From: Candidatus Woesearchaeota archaeon
Lineage (GTDB): Archaea; Nanobdellota; Nanobdellia; Woesearchaeales; UBA10216
Length of the DNA stretch: 54,452 nt
Assembly (NCBI GenBank): GCA_016184345.1
Contig: JACPCV010000004.1
Coordinates: forward strand, 1 to 54,452
Direction of reading: 5' to 3'
This document shows positions 1 through 8,274 of the stretch, in pieces. The position numbers and the translations under genes are program-made. How positions within the stretch are numbered: position 1 is the stretch's first letter; the number at the start of each line of letters is the position of its first letter. The notes under the pieces are model-generated. The model saw nothing but the letters and a program-made list of their open reading frames with translations, was not told the origin of the DNA and searched no databases.

Positions 1-10
1 AAGTGCCGTT

Positions 11-31
11 CAGCCCGCACCCAGCGGGCTG
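11..31. repeat. 8-bp perfect hairpin
   Basis: CAGCCCGC and its exact complement GCGGGCTG are separated by ACCCA. It lies outside the first gene, near the window edge. It resembles the single hairpins that build the palindromic elements described elsewhere, but too little flank is visible to assign it to that family. Confidence 0.5.
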
Positions 32-145
32 AAATCTTCTGTAGATTGCTGCTGCAAAACCTTTTTTCTTTACTCAAAGCGAGATTCAGGACACTGCCCC
101 AAACCAACAGTTCTTTAAGAACCTTAGTTTGTTCAGAATCATTTG

Positions 146-928
146 TCATTGCCCACCACCCAATTTACCTTTTGCAATATCAAGCTGGTCACACCAATCA
201 GCAAAGGCTGTTCTTATTCTGTTGAAGTCTCTATCATTTAAAGGGTTGTTGTGAGCAATGATTCTTCTCGATAAGTTTATAGTCCTCAACATATGTTCAT
301 AGAATGACTTCTCTTGATTCAAAACAGGTTTAAAATCTGGAAAATAATGTTCAATTATCTTTTTGAGATGCTCAAGATCTGTGTAGTAAATCTCATGAGC
401 CCCTCTTTTTCCATGAAATCTATGTTCATTCTCAGCATTCTTTCTTCGTTGAACTTCCGTATCGATACTTCTAAGATGATTGTTGCCAGTTATCTTAACA
501 TTCCACCAGTCCTTACCATACTTACCTACCAGAACCAAGTTTATGAAGTTCCTGATTGAGTTTTCAAACACGTAAAAGAGCGGATAATATTCTGCCATTT
601 TTCGTGCGTCTGTGATTACAGAAGATGGAAGTAAAGGTTCATTAATTCCTTGGAATGTTTTGTCAATGTTTATTGTAACAGTTTTCTTTGTTTCGCTAAC
701 GGTCTTTTTACCAGTTTTGGATGCAATAGAGGAAAAACTTGGAACTGCAGTCCGTGCACTTCTTATTACATCTTCGCCGAAGTACTTCTTAAGGGGTATT
801 TTGTATTTGTGAGCTAACAGGCAAGCAGCTTCTTCCTTCGTTATCATGCAATCATTCTCAACTTGCTGGATAGCACGATAAACTTGAGCTATTTTAACAC
901 CGCTGTGTTGCTTCAACTCCGCAATCAA
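146..928 (-). CDS. Swt1-type HEPN domain protein
   Basis: About 260 aa. The C-terminal half (residues about 105-245) looks like the HEPN domain of Swt1-type proteins: helical, with the RNase-type R-x4-H motif at R221-H226 (RRIIAHNN). HEPN proteins of this kind are usually RNases in toxin, defence or RNA-processing roles. The N-terminal 60 residues resemble a helix-turn-helix. It is the last gene of a minus-strand run of small HTH genes and starts about 9 nt after the previous stop, so it is probably co-transcribed. The start is unclear: TTG at 928 has no ribosome binding site, but GGTGA lies six nt before an in-frame ATT at 943, which would add five residues. The function is inferred from the motif only. 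Confidence 0.7.
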   Translation of the reverse strand: MIAELKQHSGVKIAQVYRAIQQVENDCMITKEEAACLLAHKYKIPLKKYFGEDVIRSARTAVPSFSSIASKTGKKTVSETKKTVTINIDKTFQGINEPLLPSSVITDARKMAEYYPLFYVFENSIRNFINLVLVGKYGKDWWNVKITGNNHLRSIDTEVQRRKNAENEHRFHGKRGAHEIYYTDLEHLKKIIEHYFPDFKPVLNQEKSFYEHMLRTINLSRRIIAHNNPLNDRDFNRIRTAFADWCDQLDIAKGKLGGGQ

Positions 929-936
929 GTCAGGAC

Positions 937-1338
937 TTAAAATTTTGTTTCACCTTCCGTTTCAGAATTAGTAGAAACACCTTCCCCATTCATTGGAGAT
1001 TCTGCTTCCTCTTGTTTTTGTAGTTTTGGTGTTTCTATCCCTACCTCCTCAAGAGACACCATTCTCTGATATCGTCCTTTATACTTGTTAGACGGAATAA
1101 GAATGCCCAGCTTTGACCACTTCTGCCAATAGTTGTAGATGGTAACATTGCTAACGCCAACTTCTGCAGCTACCTCATTTGTGCTTCTACCATCGGATGA
1201 TTCGTAGATTTTCTTTTCCTTATCGGACCTCAAAGTAGCTATAAGTATTTCTTTGAGCTTCAACTTACCTTCAAAGCGTTGCCACTTAAGCTGTTCCTGC
1301 AACAGTTGAATTATCTCGTCTGTTCTATCTCCGTTCAT
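937..1338 (-). CDS. small helix-turn-helix protein, paralogue of the 1541-2065 protein
   Basis: 133 aa from the ATG at 1338, which has AGGTGA five nt upstream; a GTG at 1347 directly follows the previous stop and is less likely. A helix-turn-helix (STNEVAAEVGVSNVTIYNYW) is followed by a wing-like segment and an acidic Glu-rich tail. Shared with the 1541-2065 protein: a DG...E-(L/V)-A..VGV...T...W...GI(I/L)..N.Y pattern, so the two are paralogues. Its place between HTH and HEPN genes suggests a DNA-binding role in the same module. No named family was recognised. Confidence 0.7.
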   Translation of the reverse strand: MNGDRTDEIIQLLQEQLKWQRFEGKLKLKEILIATLRSDKEKKIYESSDGRSTNEVAAEVGVSNVTIYNYWQKWSKLGILIPSNKYKGRYQRMVSLEEVGIETPKLQKQEEAESPMNGEGVSTNSETEGETKF

Positions 1339-1347
1339 AATATTCAC

Positions 1348-1671
1348 CTACTGAATTGGTTGCACTGCCACTGCAGCAACAGGCTTGTCTTCTTGTAGCT
1401 CAGCTTCAGTTTCTGGTGCTTCTTTCTTTCCTATCTTACCTGCTTTCCTCAGTGCTGAAATCTGAGCATCTATGTTATTTCTTGACTTCCCAAGTACTTC
1501 CGCAATTTCTTGGATTGGCATACCAAACTCATTATAGAGTTCAAGGACTTGCTCCCCTATCGTTGCTTTCTCTCCTTTCTGCTCCATCCTGTTCTTCAAC
1601 ATCAGGCGAGCCATCAGATCCAATCGACTCGCCATCCTCTCCAGCGGGTCGTCCTGTTTCTTTGCTGTCAT
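1348..1671 (-). CDS. small sigma-70-region-4-like HTH protein
   Basis: 107 aa. Residues about 40-80 form a helix-turn-helix (MPIQEIAEVLGKSRNNIDAQ) like those of sigma region 4 or resolvases; the tail is Glu-rich. The ATG at 1671 has GGAGGTG seven nt upstream, which supports this start although it lies 131 nt inside the upstream gene. Those 131 nt encode only the disordered acidic tail of the upstream protein in another frame. The gene is joined stop to start with the next gene. Function unknown; DNA binding is inferred. Confidence 0.7.
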   Translation of the reverse strand: MTAKKQDDPLERMASRLDLMARLMLKNRMEQKGEKATIGEQVLELYNEFGMPIQEIAEVLGKSRNNIDAQISALRKAGKIGKKEAPETEAELQEDKPVAAVAVQPIQ

Positions 1672-2065
1672 CTTCCAACACCTCCATTGTTTCTTTTAGA
1701 GTATACAATTTGACAGGGTTTCCATACCTGTTTTCGTAGATTATGCCTGAACTCTTCCAAGACTGCATAATTTTGCTCATGGTTGGCTGTTTAACACCAA
1801 CATGTCTTGCAAGCTCAGTTACACCCTTACTACCATCACAAGCATTGTAACCCTTAATGTATGAAGCTGGATTTCTCTTTCTTTTAGATACTATTTCCAG
1901 AAGTTTTTCCTCAGGGAAAGCCTGTCTTGCATTTAACTCGATAAGAACCTTGAGCAGTATGCTCTCCTCAATATTGACTACTATAAGCTCCTTTTTCAAT
2001 TCCTGCAGCAGTGTCATTGCCTTCGGCAGCAGTTGTGCTAGCATCATATTGTCGATTTTCAACAC
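1541..2065 (-). CDS. winged-helix-like DNA-binding protein with acidic tail
   Basis: 174 aa from a GTG at 2065; in-frame ATGs at 2047 and 2044 are alternatives. The N-terminal helical part (residues 1-75) precedes a helix-turn-helix (VTELARHVGVKQPTMSKIMQ) and a wing. From residue about 132 the sequence is a low-complexity Asp/Glu/Ser/Gly tail, encoded where the next gene already begins. It is first in a four-gene minus-strand unit; a TATA-like AT-rich stretch at about 2098-2110 precedes it. The codon use is AT-rich compared with the housekeeping genes, suggesting transfer. Confidence 0.7.
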   Translation of the reverse strand: MLKIDNMMLAQLLPKAMTLLQELKKELIVVNIEESILLKVLIELNARQAFPEEKLLEIVSKRKRNPASYIKGYNACDGSKGVTELARHVGVKQPTMSKIMQSWKSSGIIYENRYGNPVKLYTLKETMEVLEDDSKETGRPAGEDGESIGSDGSPDVEEQDGAERRESNDRGASP

Positions 2066-2433
2066 CCCAACCTATGTAAGACCTCACAGAAACTTAACAG
2101 ATATAAATATATTTGTGTTTTACAATATACGTTATAGCACGCATCAAAGACAGCTTTAATTTTGAAATTCGTTTTAACCATACAAGTATGGCGAAATAAG
2201 GCAGAGTCGTGAGTGAGTAATCCCCTATAAGTTAAAACTGCCCTTTTAAAAGCTTTTCCCACATAGCATAATTTGTTGATGAGAGATGAACGCCTGAGAA
2301 GGAGAAACTCGTGTTTATAAGCCAACTAACTGCCAACTTTAACTGAACATAAATACTGCAGAGGTGAGAAAGCAGCTGCCTGCCCTGTGACCGCAAAGGT
2401 TTAAATAGGACAACGCTGAATGAGTAAGGTGCC
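2066..2433. other. gap with divergent promoters
   Basis: The left part is AT-rich and carries a probable minus-strand TATA box (about 2098-2110) for the HTH-HEPN unit. The right part carries TTTAAATA at about 2400-2407, which would start transcription within a few nt of the ATG at 2434. I see no tRNA, convincing ORF or repeat between them. Confidence 0.5.
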
Positions 2434-2838
2434 ATGATAAGAGGACAGAGAATAACCATAATCCGGATATCAAGGCCAAACCGGCAGAATGTTAATGACG
2501 AGTTGAAATGGCTGGGCCATTCTCTTGGGCTTTTCAGCGAAAGGGATAAGGACAGCTCGCTGTACAGGCTTTTTGTTGAGCTCATAAAAAGCTGCAAAGG
2601 CGGCAGGCCGATGACAAGCGACGAGCTTGCAGGGAGACTTGACCTGACAAGGGGCACAGTTGTCCACCACCTCAACAAGCTTCTGGAGTCCGGCATAGTT
2701 GTTGAGGACAGGAACATGTATGCGCTCCGAGTAGGAAACCTTGAAGTGCTGATAGATGAGCTGCGAAAGGACGTGCGCAGGGCAATGGACGACCTGAAAG
2801 AGATAGCAAGGCAGATTGATGAAGAACTTAAATTGTAA
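2434..2838 (+). CDS. winged-helix transcription regulator
   Basis: 134 aa. Residues about 50-90 form a winged helix-turn-helix of the ArsR/MarR shape (MTSDELAGRLDLTRGTVVHH, then a wing), followed by a long amphipathic C-terminal helix that may dimerise (LIDELRKDVRRAMDDLKEIA). The TATA box about 30 nt upstream implies a nearly leaderless mRNA. Its target is unknown. A minus-strand open frame over the same bases is a shadow. Confidence 0.75.
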   Translation: MIRGQRITIIRISRPNRQNVNDELKWLGHSLGLFSERDKDSSLYRLFVELIKSCKGGRPMTSDELAGRLDLTRGTVVHHLNKLLESGIVVEDRNMYALRVGNLEVLIDELRKDVRRAMDDLKEIARQIDEELKL

Positions 2839-2861
2839 AATTAAAAAATTGGATTAAGAAA

Positions 2862-3320
2862 TCAGAAAGTCTCTTCCTGCGAGCCGCCACCGGCTGCTGC
2901 CTGCTGCATCTCCTCTGCCTGCACATTCGTGGCTCCCATCTTTGCCCTGTAAATCTGAGCAAACGAGGGAGTGGCTATAATATAATCATCGCCGAAACCT
3001 GCAAGGTCGCCGGAAATCGCGTCAGTCGTCTTCTTGAGCTTGCTGATTGCGCGCTTGAGCTCTATGATGTCTTTGTCCTTCAAGGGCCTGATGTTTATCA
3101 CGGCAATGGTGCTGCCGTCCCTCAGGGAATCAACAATGGTCTTTATGTCCTGGAAGTTCTCCATGACAAAAGGCCTCACCGTTACCTTGCCCTTGCGCTC
3201 GCTTGAGGCAGTGTCAAGCTCAACATACTCCTGCTCGCCGCCCTGCTCAATGCCTTCCGGCTCGCTGCCGCCCATCAAACCAGTTATCTTAGCCTTTACG
3301 TTCGAGAAAAAATCAGCCAT
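2862..3320 (-). CDS. sepF: SepF-like cell division protein
   Basis: 152 aa. The C-terminal domain (residues about 45-130; VTVRPFVMENFQDIKTIVDS, VINIRPLKDKD) matches SepF/DUF552; an N-terminal segment (MADFFSNVKAKITGLM) is the amphipathic membrane-binding helix typical of SepF. Archaeal SepF anchors FtsZ to the membrane. The start at 3320 was chosen because GAGGGA lies just upstream and the helix starts there; the longer open frame adds an unlikely N-terminus. A minus-strand TATA box (CTTTAAATA, 3377-3385) precedes it. FtsZ itself is not in this window. Confidence 0.88.
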   Translation of the reverse strand: MADFFSNVKAKITGLMGGSEPEGIEQGGEQEYVELDTASSERKGKVTVRPFVMENFQDIKTIVDSLRDGSTIAVINIRPLKDKDIIELKRAISKLKKTTDAISGDLAGFGDDYIIATPSFAQIYRAKMGATNVQAEEMQQAAAGGGSQEETF

Positions 3321-3376
3321 TTTCAATCCCTCAACTTTTTTAATTGATTTTACTGCACTCTCCACAATGAAGCGGA

Positions 3377-3385
3377 TATTTAAAG
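3377..3385 (-). promoter_or_regulatory. TATA box of sepF
   Basis: CTTTAAATA on the minus strand, about 57 nt before the chosen sepF start, giving a leader of about 30 nt with a ribosome binding site. Confidence 0.55.
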
Positions 3386-3516
3386 TTTGTGTTTTACCGT
3401 GCAAAAATGTCATCCAAAGCAGTGGTGATAAAGTTTGCAACAGTTATCAGGCAATCTCCCGCAGTAAAAATAATTAACTTTTAATAGTCATCACAGCAAA
3501 GGCATTTTTTACCAAC

Positions 3517-4200
3517 ATGGCACCGATGATAATAATAAATTTCAAAGCGTACAAGGAAGCAACAGGCGAAAACGCTGTAAAGCTCGCCAAGGCATGCGAG
3601 GCAGCAGCAAAGAAAGCAAAAGGCAGGGCAAAAGTTACTGTTGCTGTGCAGGCGGCAGACATTTTCAGGGTGGCTGCTGCTGTTGACACTAAGGTTGTTG
3701 CGGTTTTTGCACAGCACATTGACGCAAACGGGCAGGGAAAATCCACGGGCTTCATTACTGCCGAGGCTGTCAGGGATGCCGGAGCTTCAGGAACTCTGCT
3801 GAACCATGCTGAACATAAGATTACCGACATCGCGAAGCGCATTGCAACTGCAAAAGCAGCAGGCCTTGCAACAGTAGTGTGCGCTGCGAATGTTGCAGAG
3901 GCCAAAGCGATAGCATCACTCACGCCCTCTCCTGATTACATAGCAGTTGAGCCTCCTGAGCTTATTGGAGGGAAGGTTTCTGTATCAAAGGCAAAGCCTG
4001 AGGTTGTTTCTGACTCTGTGGCTGCGGTGAAAAGCGCGGGCAGCAGCATAAAAGTGCTGTGCGGGGCAGGCGTCAACAGCGGGGAAGACGTTAAAAAGGC
4101 GCTGGAGCTCGGCACAGAAGGCATACTCGTTGCAAGCTCTGTTGTGCTTGCGAATGACCCGGAAGAAGCTCTGCTTGGGCTGATTGAAGGGGTTGCTTAA
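3517..4200 (+). CDS. tpiA: triosephosphate isomerase (archaeal type)
   Basis: 227 aa, the short archaeal form. It interconverts dihydroxyacetone phosphate and glyceraldehyde 3-phosphate. Visible are the N-terminal INFKAY strand with the substrate Asn/Lys, the catalytic His in LLNHAEH, the catalytic Glu in AVEPPELIG, and the phosphate-binding CGAGVNSGEDV and GILVASS loops. The stop codon overlaps the ATG of a small downstream gene (TAATG), so the two are translationally coupled. Confidence 0.95.
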   Translation: MAPMIIINFKAYKEATGENAVKLAKACEAAAKKAKGRAKVTVAVQAADIFRVAAAVDTKVVAVFAQHIDANGQGKSTGFITAEAVRDAGASGTLLNHAEHKITDIAKRIATAKAAGLATVVCAANVAEAKAIASLTPSPDYIAVEPPELIGGKVSVSKAKPEVVSDSVAAVKSAGSSIKVLCGAGVNSGEDVKKALELGTEGILVASSVVLANDPEEALLGLIEGVA

Positions 4201-4367
4201 TGGCACAAAAGATGGTAAAAATCAGATTGGGAATATCCCAAAGAATGTATAGGCAGATGAAACAGCATCCCGAGGTAAACTGGAATGATGCGGCAATAAG
4301 CGGCATAGCCGAGCGGTTTGCTGCGGAAGGCATAATTCTCGGTGGCAAAAGTCGACAAAAACCATAG
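4200..4367 (+). CDS. 55-aa ribbon-helix-helix-like protein
   Basis: The ATG shares its A with the tpiA stop. The protein begins MAQKMVKIRLGISQRMYRQM, continues with KQHPEVNWNDA and has a short basic tail. The pattern of a beta strand, a helix with HPEVNW and a second helix resembles VapB-like ribbon-helix-helix proteins of archaea. There is no adjacent toxin gene, so it may be a solitary regulator. Function is inferred. Confidence 0.6.
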   Translation: MAQKMVKIRLGISQRMYRQMKQHPEVNWNDAAISGIAERFAAEGIILGGKSRQKP

Positions 4368-4382
4368 AAAAACACCACAAAC

Positions 4383-4390
4383 TTTAAATA
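4383..4390 (+). promoter_or_regulatory. TATA box of EF-1A gene
   Basis: TTTAAATA preceded by an A-rich BRE-like stretch, about 100 nt before the start codon. GGAGG at 4473-4477 is the ribosome binding site, so this mRNA has a real leader of about 75 nt. Confidence 0.65.
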
Positions 4391-4486
4391 GGACTGGAAA
4401 ATCCTCACGGCTGCGATTTAACGACTTTTAGGCGGAACTTCGCGATTTCAAGCTGAAAAACAAGCACTAAACGGAGGAATCTGAAA

Positions 4487-5812
4487 ATGGCCAGGACAAA
4501 GGAGCACATAAACCTGATATTTATCGGTCACGTAGACCACGGCAAGTCAACCACAGTAGGCAGGCTGCTTTACGACACAAAGAACATAGACGAGCAGACC
4601 ATGAGGAAGCTCCAGGACAGGGCAAAGGAAGTAGGCAAGCCCGGCTTTGAGTTCGCGTTCGCAATGGACACCCTGGAAGAGGAGCAGAAGAGGGGCGTCA
4701 CAATTGACCTCAGCCACAAGAGATTTGAGACAGACAAATACTACTTCACCATCATAGACGCGCCTGGCCACAGGGACTTCATCAAGAACATGATAACAGG
4801 CACAAGCCAGGCAGACGCCGCAGTCATCGTAGTCTCGGCAAACAAGGGCGAGGCAGAAGCAGGCCTCAAGAGGCCGGACGAGGCAGGGCCAGGAGGCCAG
4901 GCATACGAGCACATATTCCTCTCAAGGACGCTCGGCGTACAGCAGCTGGTAGTTGCGGTCAACAAGATGGACATGGTCCAGTACGACCAGAAGCGGTTCG
5001 AGGAAGTCAAGAACAACATTTCCCAGATACTCAAGGGCGTTGGCTTTGACGTAACAAAGATACAGTTCGTGCCAACCGCATCATACCTTGGAGACAACCT
5101 CACCAAAAAGTCAGAAAAGATGCCCTGGTATGCCGGGCCGACACTCCTTGATGCGATGAACAGCCTCAAGGCGCCGGAGAAGCCAACACAGCTTCCGCTC
5201 AGGCTGCCAATACAGGACGTCTATGAAATCAAGGGCATAGGAGCTGTGCCTGTCGGAAGAGTGGAAACAGGCGTCATGAAGGTCAACGACAAGATAATTG
5301 CAGTCCCGGCAAGGGAAGGCAAGGGAGTTACCGGCGAAGTCAAGAGCATAGAGATGCACCATGAAGCACTCCAGCAGGCAGAGCCAGGCGACAACGTAGG
5401 CTTCTCAGTAAGGGGAATGAACAAGCAGGACATAGCAAGGGGAGACTGCATAGGCCATGTAACAAACCCGCCAACAGTCGCGAAGGAGTTCACTGCAAGG
5501 ATAGTCGTGCTGAACCACCCGAACGTCTTAACCGTGGGCTACACTCCAGTGTTCCACATACACACTGCACAGATTGCATGCAAGATTACCGAGCTGGTCA
5601 AGAAGATTAACCCGGCAACGGGCGAGACGCTGCAGGAGAAGCCTGACTTCCTCAAGAACGGCGAGGTAGCCATAGTCAAGGTCCAGCCGACAGCCGGCCA
5701 CGGCCTAGTAATTGAGAAGCAGCAGGACATCCCGCAGATGGCAAGGTTCGCAATCAGGGATTCCGGAAGCACAGTGGCAGCAGGCCAGTGCATTGACGTT
5801 GTGAAGAAGTAA
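4487..5812 (+). CDS. tuf: translation elongation factor 1-alpha
   Basis: 441 aa, the GTPase that brings aminoacyl-tRNA to the ribosome. G1 is GHVDHGKS (14-21), G3 DAPGH (91-95) and G4 NKMD (159-162); the two beta-barrel domains follow. There is a short Gly/Pro-rich loop ([13 protein letters not shown], 126-138) where many homologues are shorter. A GGAGG site precedes the start. Transcribed alone, with a T-rich terminator downstream. Confidence 0.97.
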   Translation: MARTKEHINLIFIGHVDHGKSTTVGRLLYDTKNIDEQTMRKLQDRAKEVGKPGFEFAFAMDTLEEEQKRGVTIDLSHKRFETDKYYFTIIDAPGHRDFIKNMITGTSQADAAVIVVSANKGEAEAGLKRPDEAGPGGQAYEHIFLSRTLGVQQLVVAVNKMDMVQYDQKRFEEVKNNISQILKGVGFDVTKIQFVPTASYLGDNLTKKSEKMPWYAGPTLLDAMNSLKAPEKPTQLPLRLPIQDVYEIKGIGAVPVGRVETGVMKVNDKIIAVPAREGKGVTGEVKSIEMHHEALQQAEPGDNVGFSVRGMNKQDIARGDCIGHVTNPPTVAKEFTARIVVLNHPNVLTVGYTPVFHIHTAQIACKITELVKKINPATGETLQEKPDFLKNGEVAIVKVQPTAGHGLVIEKQQDIPQMARFAIRDSGSTVAAGQCIDVVKK

Positions 5813-5817
5813 AATTC

Positions 5818-5862
5818 TTGATTTCTTCTTTATTTTTTATTCTTTTTTTCCTTATTTTTAAG
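5818..5862 (+). terminator. oligo-T terminator after EF-1A
   Basis: Several runs of five to eight T (CTTTTTTTCC, ATTTTTA) directly after the stop codon. Archaeal RNA polymerase terminates at such oligo-T tracts without needing a hairpin. Confidence 0.6.
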
Positions 5863-5873
5863 AAACAGTTACC

Positions 5874-5881
5874 TTTATAAA
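5874..5881 (+). promoter_or_regulatory. TATA box of S10 gene
   Basis: TTTATAAA 91 nt before the S10 start. The predicted leader holds a short inverted repeat, CGTGA-ATA-TCACG. Confidence 0.5.
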
Positions 5882-5964
5882 TCACCAGCTAATTCTCAAA
5901 CAGCAGCGGCAACGTAATACCGTGAATATCACGTTAAACCTGTTATTGTTGTCGGGTACAAAAC

Positions 5965-6276
5965 ATGCAACGCGCAAGGATAAAGCTGGCAAGCACGGAC
6001 ATAGAAAAGATAAACTCCGTATGCACATCCATCAAGGACATAGTTGAAAGAACAGGCGTTGACATGCACGGCCCGATACCTCTTCCTACGAAAAAGCTCA
6101 AAGTCACAACCAGGAAATGCCCATGCGGAGACGGCAAGGCAACCTGGGACAGGTTTGAGATGCGAATCCACAAAAGGCTCATTGACCTCGGCACTGACGA
6201 AAGGGCACTGCGCCTGGTCATGAGGGTCCCAATTCCAGAAGGGCTCAATATTGAGATAGAAATGATTGAGAAGTAG
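5965..6276 (+). CDS. rpsJ: ribosomal protein S10 (uS10)
   Basis: 103 aa, full length. Typical features are [11 protein letters not shown] at the N-terminus, GPIPLPTKK in the loop and IHKRLIDL near the C-terminus. S10 is a 30S head protein. In most archaea it follows the EF-1A gene, as here, although here each has its own promoter. Confidence 0.95.
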   Translation: MQRARIKLASTDIEKINSVCTSIKDIVERTGVDMHGPIPLPTKKLKVTTRKCPCGDGKATWDRFEMRIHKRLIDLGTDERALRLVMRVPIPEGLNIEIEMIEK

Positions 6277-6293
6277 GCTGTTTTCTGAAAGTT

Positions 6294-6426
6294 CTGGTAA
6301 AATAATTCGGCTTTCCCGCAAAATTTACGAAAATTTGGCCAAATGACGCAAGAAATTTGCAGGAAACCGCAATATTTGCAGCTGCTCCACAAGGCTTGCG
6401 GGAAAACGGCAGAAAGGCATAATAAG
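6294..6426. repeat. dispersed repeat, copy 1
   Basis: The 45 nt at 6299-6343 are identical to 12128-12172. The 3' part ends CGGCAGAAAGGCATAA, found again at about 10775 and, with changes, at about 12236. It lies between S10 and the MazEF operon and has no convincing ORF. Confidence 0.7.
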
Positions 6427-6467
6427 GCAATAATTTCTTAACCAAACGAAAGCATTAAATATGCACG

Positions 6468-6486
6468 GGTATACTTCAAGTATACC
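6468..6486 (+). promoter_or_regulatory. 19-bp palindromic operator of mazEF-like operon
   Basis: GGTATACTT-C-AAGTATACC is a perfect 9-bp inverted repeat ending at the base before the ATG. TTAAATAT lies at 6455-6462, so the repeat covers the expected transcription start. This fits autorepression by the antitoxin. Confidence 0.65.
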
Positions 6487-6711
6487 ATGAGCAAAATGAC
6501 AACGGTGAAGCTTCAAATAAGGACAAAGGCAACTTTGGATGAGCTAAAAGATGAAGGAGAAACGTACGATGCAGTTATAAGCAAATTGGCATCTCAGGCA
6601 AAAGAAAAAATCCTAAAAAGCGAGCTGGCTAAAGCGTATAAGAGCTTGGACAGGGATGAGCTGAAGATTTTAGAGGACTGGGAAGCTTCTTCTAATGAAC
6701 TTGAAGAATGA
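6487..6711 (+). CDS. MazE-type antitoxin partner
   Basis: 74 aa; basic, strand-forming N-terminus (TTVKLQIRTKATLDELKDEG) of ribbon-helix-helix type and an acidic helical tail ending in NELEE, as expected for an antitoxin that binds DNA and wraps its toxin. It overlaps the MazF gene by four nt. The TATA box and palindrome imply a leaderless, autorepressed mRNA. The antitoxin role is inferred from position. Confidence 0.7.
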   Translation: MSKMTTVKLQIRTKATLDELKDEGETYDAVISKLASQAKEKILKSELAKAYKSLDRDELKILEDWEASSNELEE

Positions 6712-7070
6712 TGAGAATGACAGAAGTAAAAAGAGGGGATATCTGGCTCGTCAACCTTGACCCGACAACTGGCCATGAGATTAAAAAATCCAGGCCTGCA
6801 GTCATCATCCAAAACGACCTCGGCAATAAATTCAGTCCAATAACGATAATAGCTCCTTTAACTTCCCAAAAACTGGAAAGCATTTACCCATTTGAGGTTT
6901 TGTTAATGAAGAAAAATTTCGGACTGGAGAAAGACTCAAAAGCCCTCCTGAACCAGATAAGGGCAATAGACAAAAAAAGACTTATAAGAAGGCTGGGAAA
7001 GGTGGACATCGACACGTTGGAAAAAATAGACTATGCAATCAAGATTAGCCTTGGGCTGTTAAAACTTTGA
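6708..7070 (+). CDS. mazF: MazF/PemK-type toxin (endoribonuclease)
   Basis: 120 aa, normal length. The N-terminal motif RGDIWLVNLDPTTGHEIKKS followed by RPAVIIQND is diagnostic of MazF, an mRNA interferase with an SH3-like fold; LTS and the C-terminal LGKV segment also match. The start overlaps the antitoxin stop (ATGATGA). Confidence 0.88.
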   Translation: MMRMTEVKRGDIWLVNLDPTTGHEIKKSRPAVIIQNDLGNKFSPITIIAPLTSQKLESIYPFEVLLMKKNFGLEKDSKALLNQIRAIDKKRLIRRLGKVDIDTLEKIDYAIKISLGLLKL

Positions 7071-7094
7071 CACGCCAACAGCTAAACAATCAAG

Positions 7095-7102
7095 TTTAAA
7101 TA
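7095..7102 (+). promoter_or_regulatory. TATA box of prs
   Basis: TTTAAATA; the expected transcript start is at about 7124-7128, just before the double hairpin at 7129. Confidence 0.6.
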
Positions 7103-7128
7103 CTACTGCGTGACCCTTTTAACAAAAG

Positions 7129-7178
7129 CCCAAGTCGAGATGCGCTCGACTGGGCCCCGTCGCAACAGCGACGTGGGG
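7129..7178. repeat. double-hairpin palindromic element in prs leader
   Basis: CCCAA-GTCGAG-atgcg-CTCGAC-TGGGCCCC-GTCGC-aaca-GCGAC-GTGGGG: two adjacent hairpins with the family frame CCCAA...TGGGCCC...GGG. The flank AAAG and the whole left hairpin stem match the element inside the ROK kinase gene. It is followed by GGTTCAATCCAAAA, which resembles a tRNA T-loop and recurs after the hairpins at 14435. Confidence 0.75.
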
Positions 7179-7253
7179 TTCAATCCAAAAGTTAAATCCA
7201 AAATTTAAGAATTTAGGGGGTTTGGCGAAATCGCAGGCGAAGACCGAAGCTAC

Positions 7254-8210
7254 GTGAAGCTGATATCTGGCAGTTCTGTGCCGGTGCTTGCAAAGGAGAT
7301 TTCTAAGAACGTCGGAATACCTTTAGTCAAGGCGGACATCGGAAAGTTCCCAAACGGCGAGACAAGGGTGGAAATCCTCGAGTCTGTAAGGGGGGCAGAT
7401 GTCTTTATCATCCAGTCAACATGCCCGCCAGTGAATGACAACATCATGGAGCTCCTGCTGGTGATGGACGCGCTGAGAAGGGCGTCTGCAAGCTCAATAA
7501 ACCTCCTCGTGCCTTACTTCGGCTACTCAAAGCAGGACAAGAAGAAAACAGGCAGGGAACCTATTTCTGCCAAAGTGGTTGCAGACATGATGGGCGCAGC
7601 AAGGGCTGCAAGGATTGTCACGGTTGACCTGCACGCACAGCAAATAGAAGGCTTTTTTGACATGCCAGTAGACAACCTGTCAGCCATCTACCAGTTCGCT
7701 GAGTTCTTCAAGGAGAAGAAAATCGAAAACACCGTAGTTGTAACCCCGGATGCGGGAGGCGCAAAAAGAGCCAGAGACTTGGCCAATGCCATGCAGGCAG
7801 ACAGGATTGCAATTATTGACAAGTACAGGCCTGACTGGAAGAAGGCCAACGCGATGAACGTCATAGGAAAGGTTGAGGACATGAACGCCATAATAATTGA
7901 CGACTTCATAGACACAGGAGGAAGCATGGTTGAGGCAGTAAAAGCTGTCAGGAACCACAAGGCCAACAAGATATGGGTAGCGTGCACGCACCCCCTGCTG
8001 ACTGACCCTGCAACTGAAAGGCTGAAAGAGCTCAACGACTCCGGGGAGGTTGAGGGCTTCCTGTTTACAGACACAATACCAATCCCGCAGGAAAAGATGC
8101 TCAAGAACTACCACATAGGCTCTGTAGCCCCAATGCTTGCAGACACGATTGAAAGGATTGCAAGGGGATTCTCACTCCACCCATACAAGCCAGCCAACAA
8201 CAAGAAGTAG
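7254..8210 (+). CDS. prs: ribose-phosphate pyrophosphokinase
   Basis: 318 aa. Makes PRPP from ribose 5-phosphate and ATP for nucleotide, His and Trp synthesis. The class I/bacterial-like architecture shows FPNGETRVEI, the Mg/ATP His in DLHAQQIEGFF (H127) and the PRPP loop IIIDDFIDTGGSM (213-225). The start is GTG at 7254, where the family N-terminus begins (KLISGSS); no ribosome binding site is visible. The long leader contains the double hairpin. Confidence 0.93.
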   Translation: MKLISGSSVPVLAKEISKNVGIPLVKADIGKFPNGETRVEILESVRGADVFIIQSTCPPVNDNIMELLLVMDALRRASASSINLLVPYFGYSKQDKKKTGREPISAKVVADMMGAARAARIVTVDLHAQQIEGFFDMPVDNLSAIYQFAEFFKEKKIENTVVVTPDAGGAKRARDLANAMQADRIAIIDKYRPDWKKANAMNVIGKVEDMNAIIIDDFIDTGGSMVEAVKAVRNHKANKIWVACTHPLLTDPATERLKELNDSGEVEGFLFTDTIPIPQEKMLKNYHIGSVAPMLADTIERIARGFSLHPYKPANNKK

Positions 8211-8274
8211 CCAAGGACTTATCTTATTTTTTTCTTACAAACCTTTAAAAACACGGCGGGGTTTTCCGGAGCCT

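Noticed and set aside
2232..2717. Minus-strand 161-codon open frame
   Set aside because: Lies over the clear winged-helix gene at 2434-2838 and has Ser/Leu-rich antisense composition without any motif.
7129..7178. Riboswitch for prs
   Set aside because: The structure belongs to a repeat family found in unrelated places, with no conserved ligand-binding core visible.
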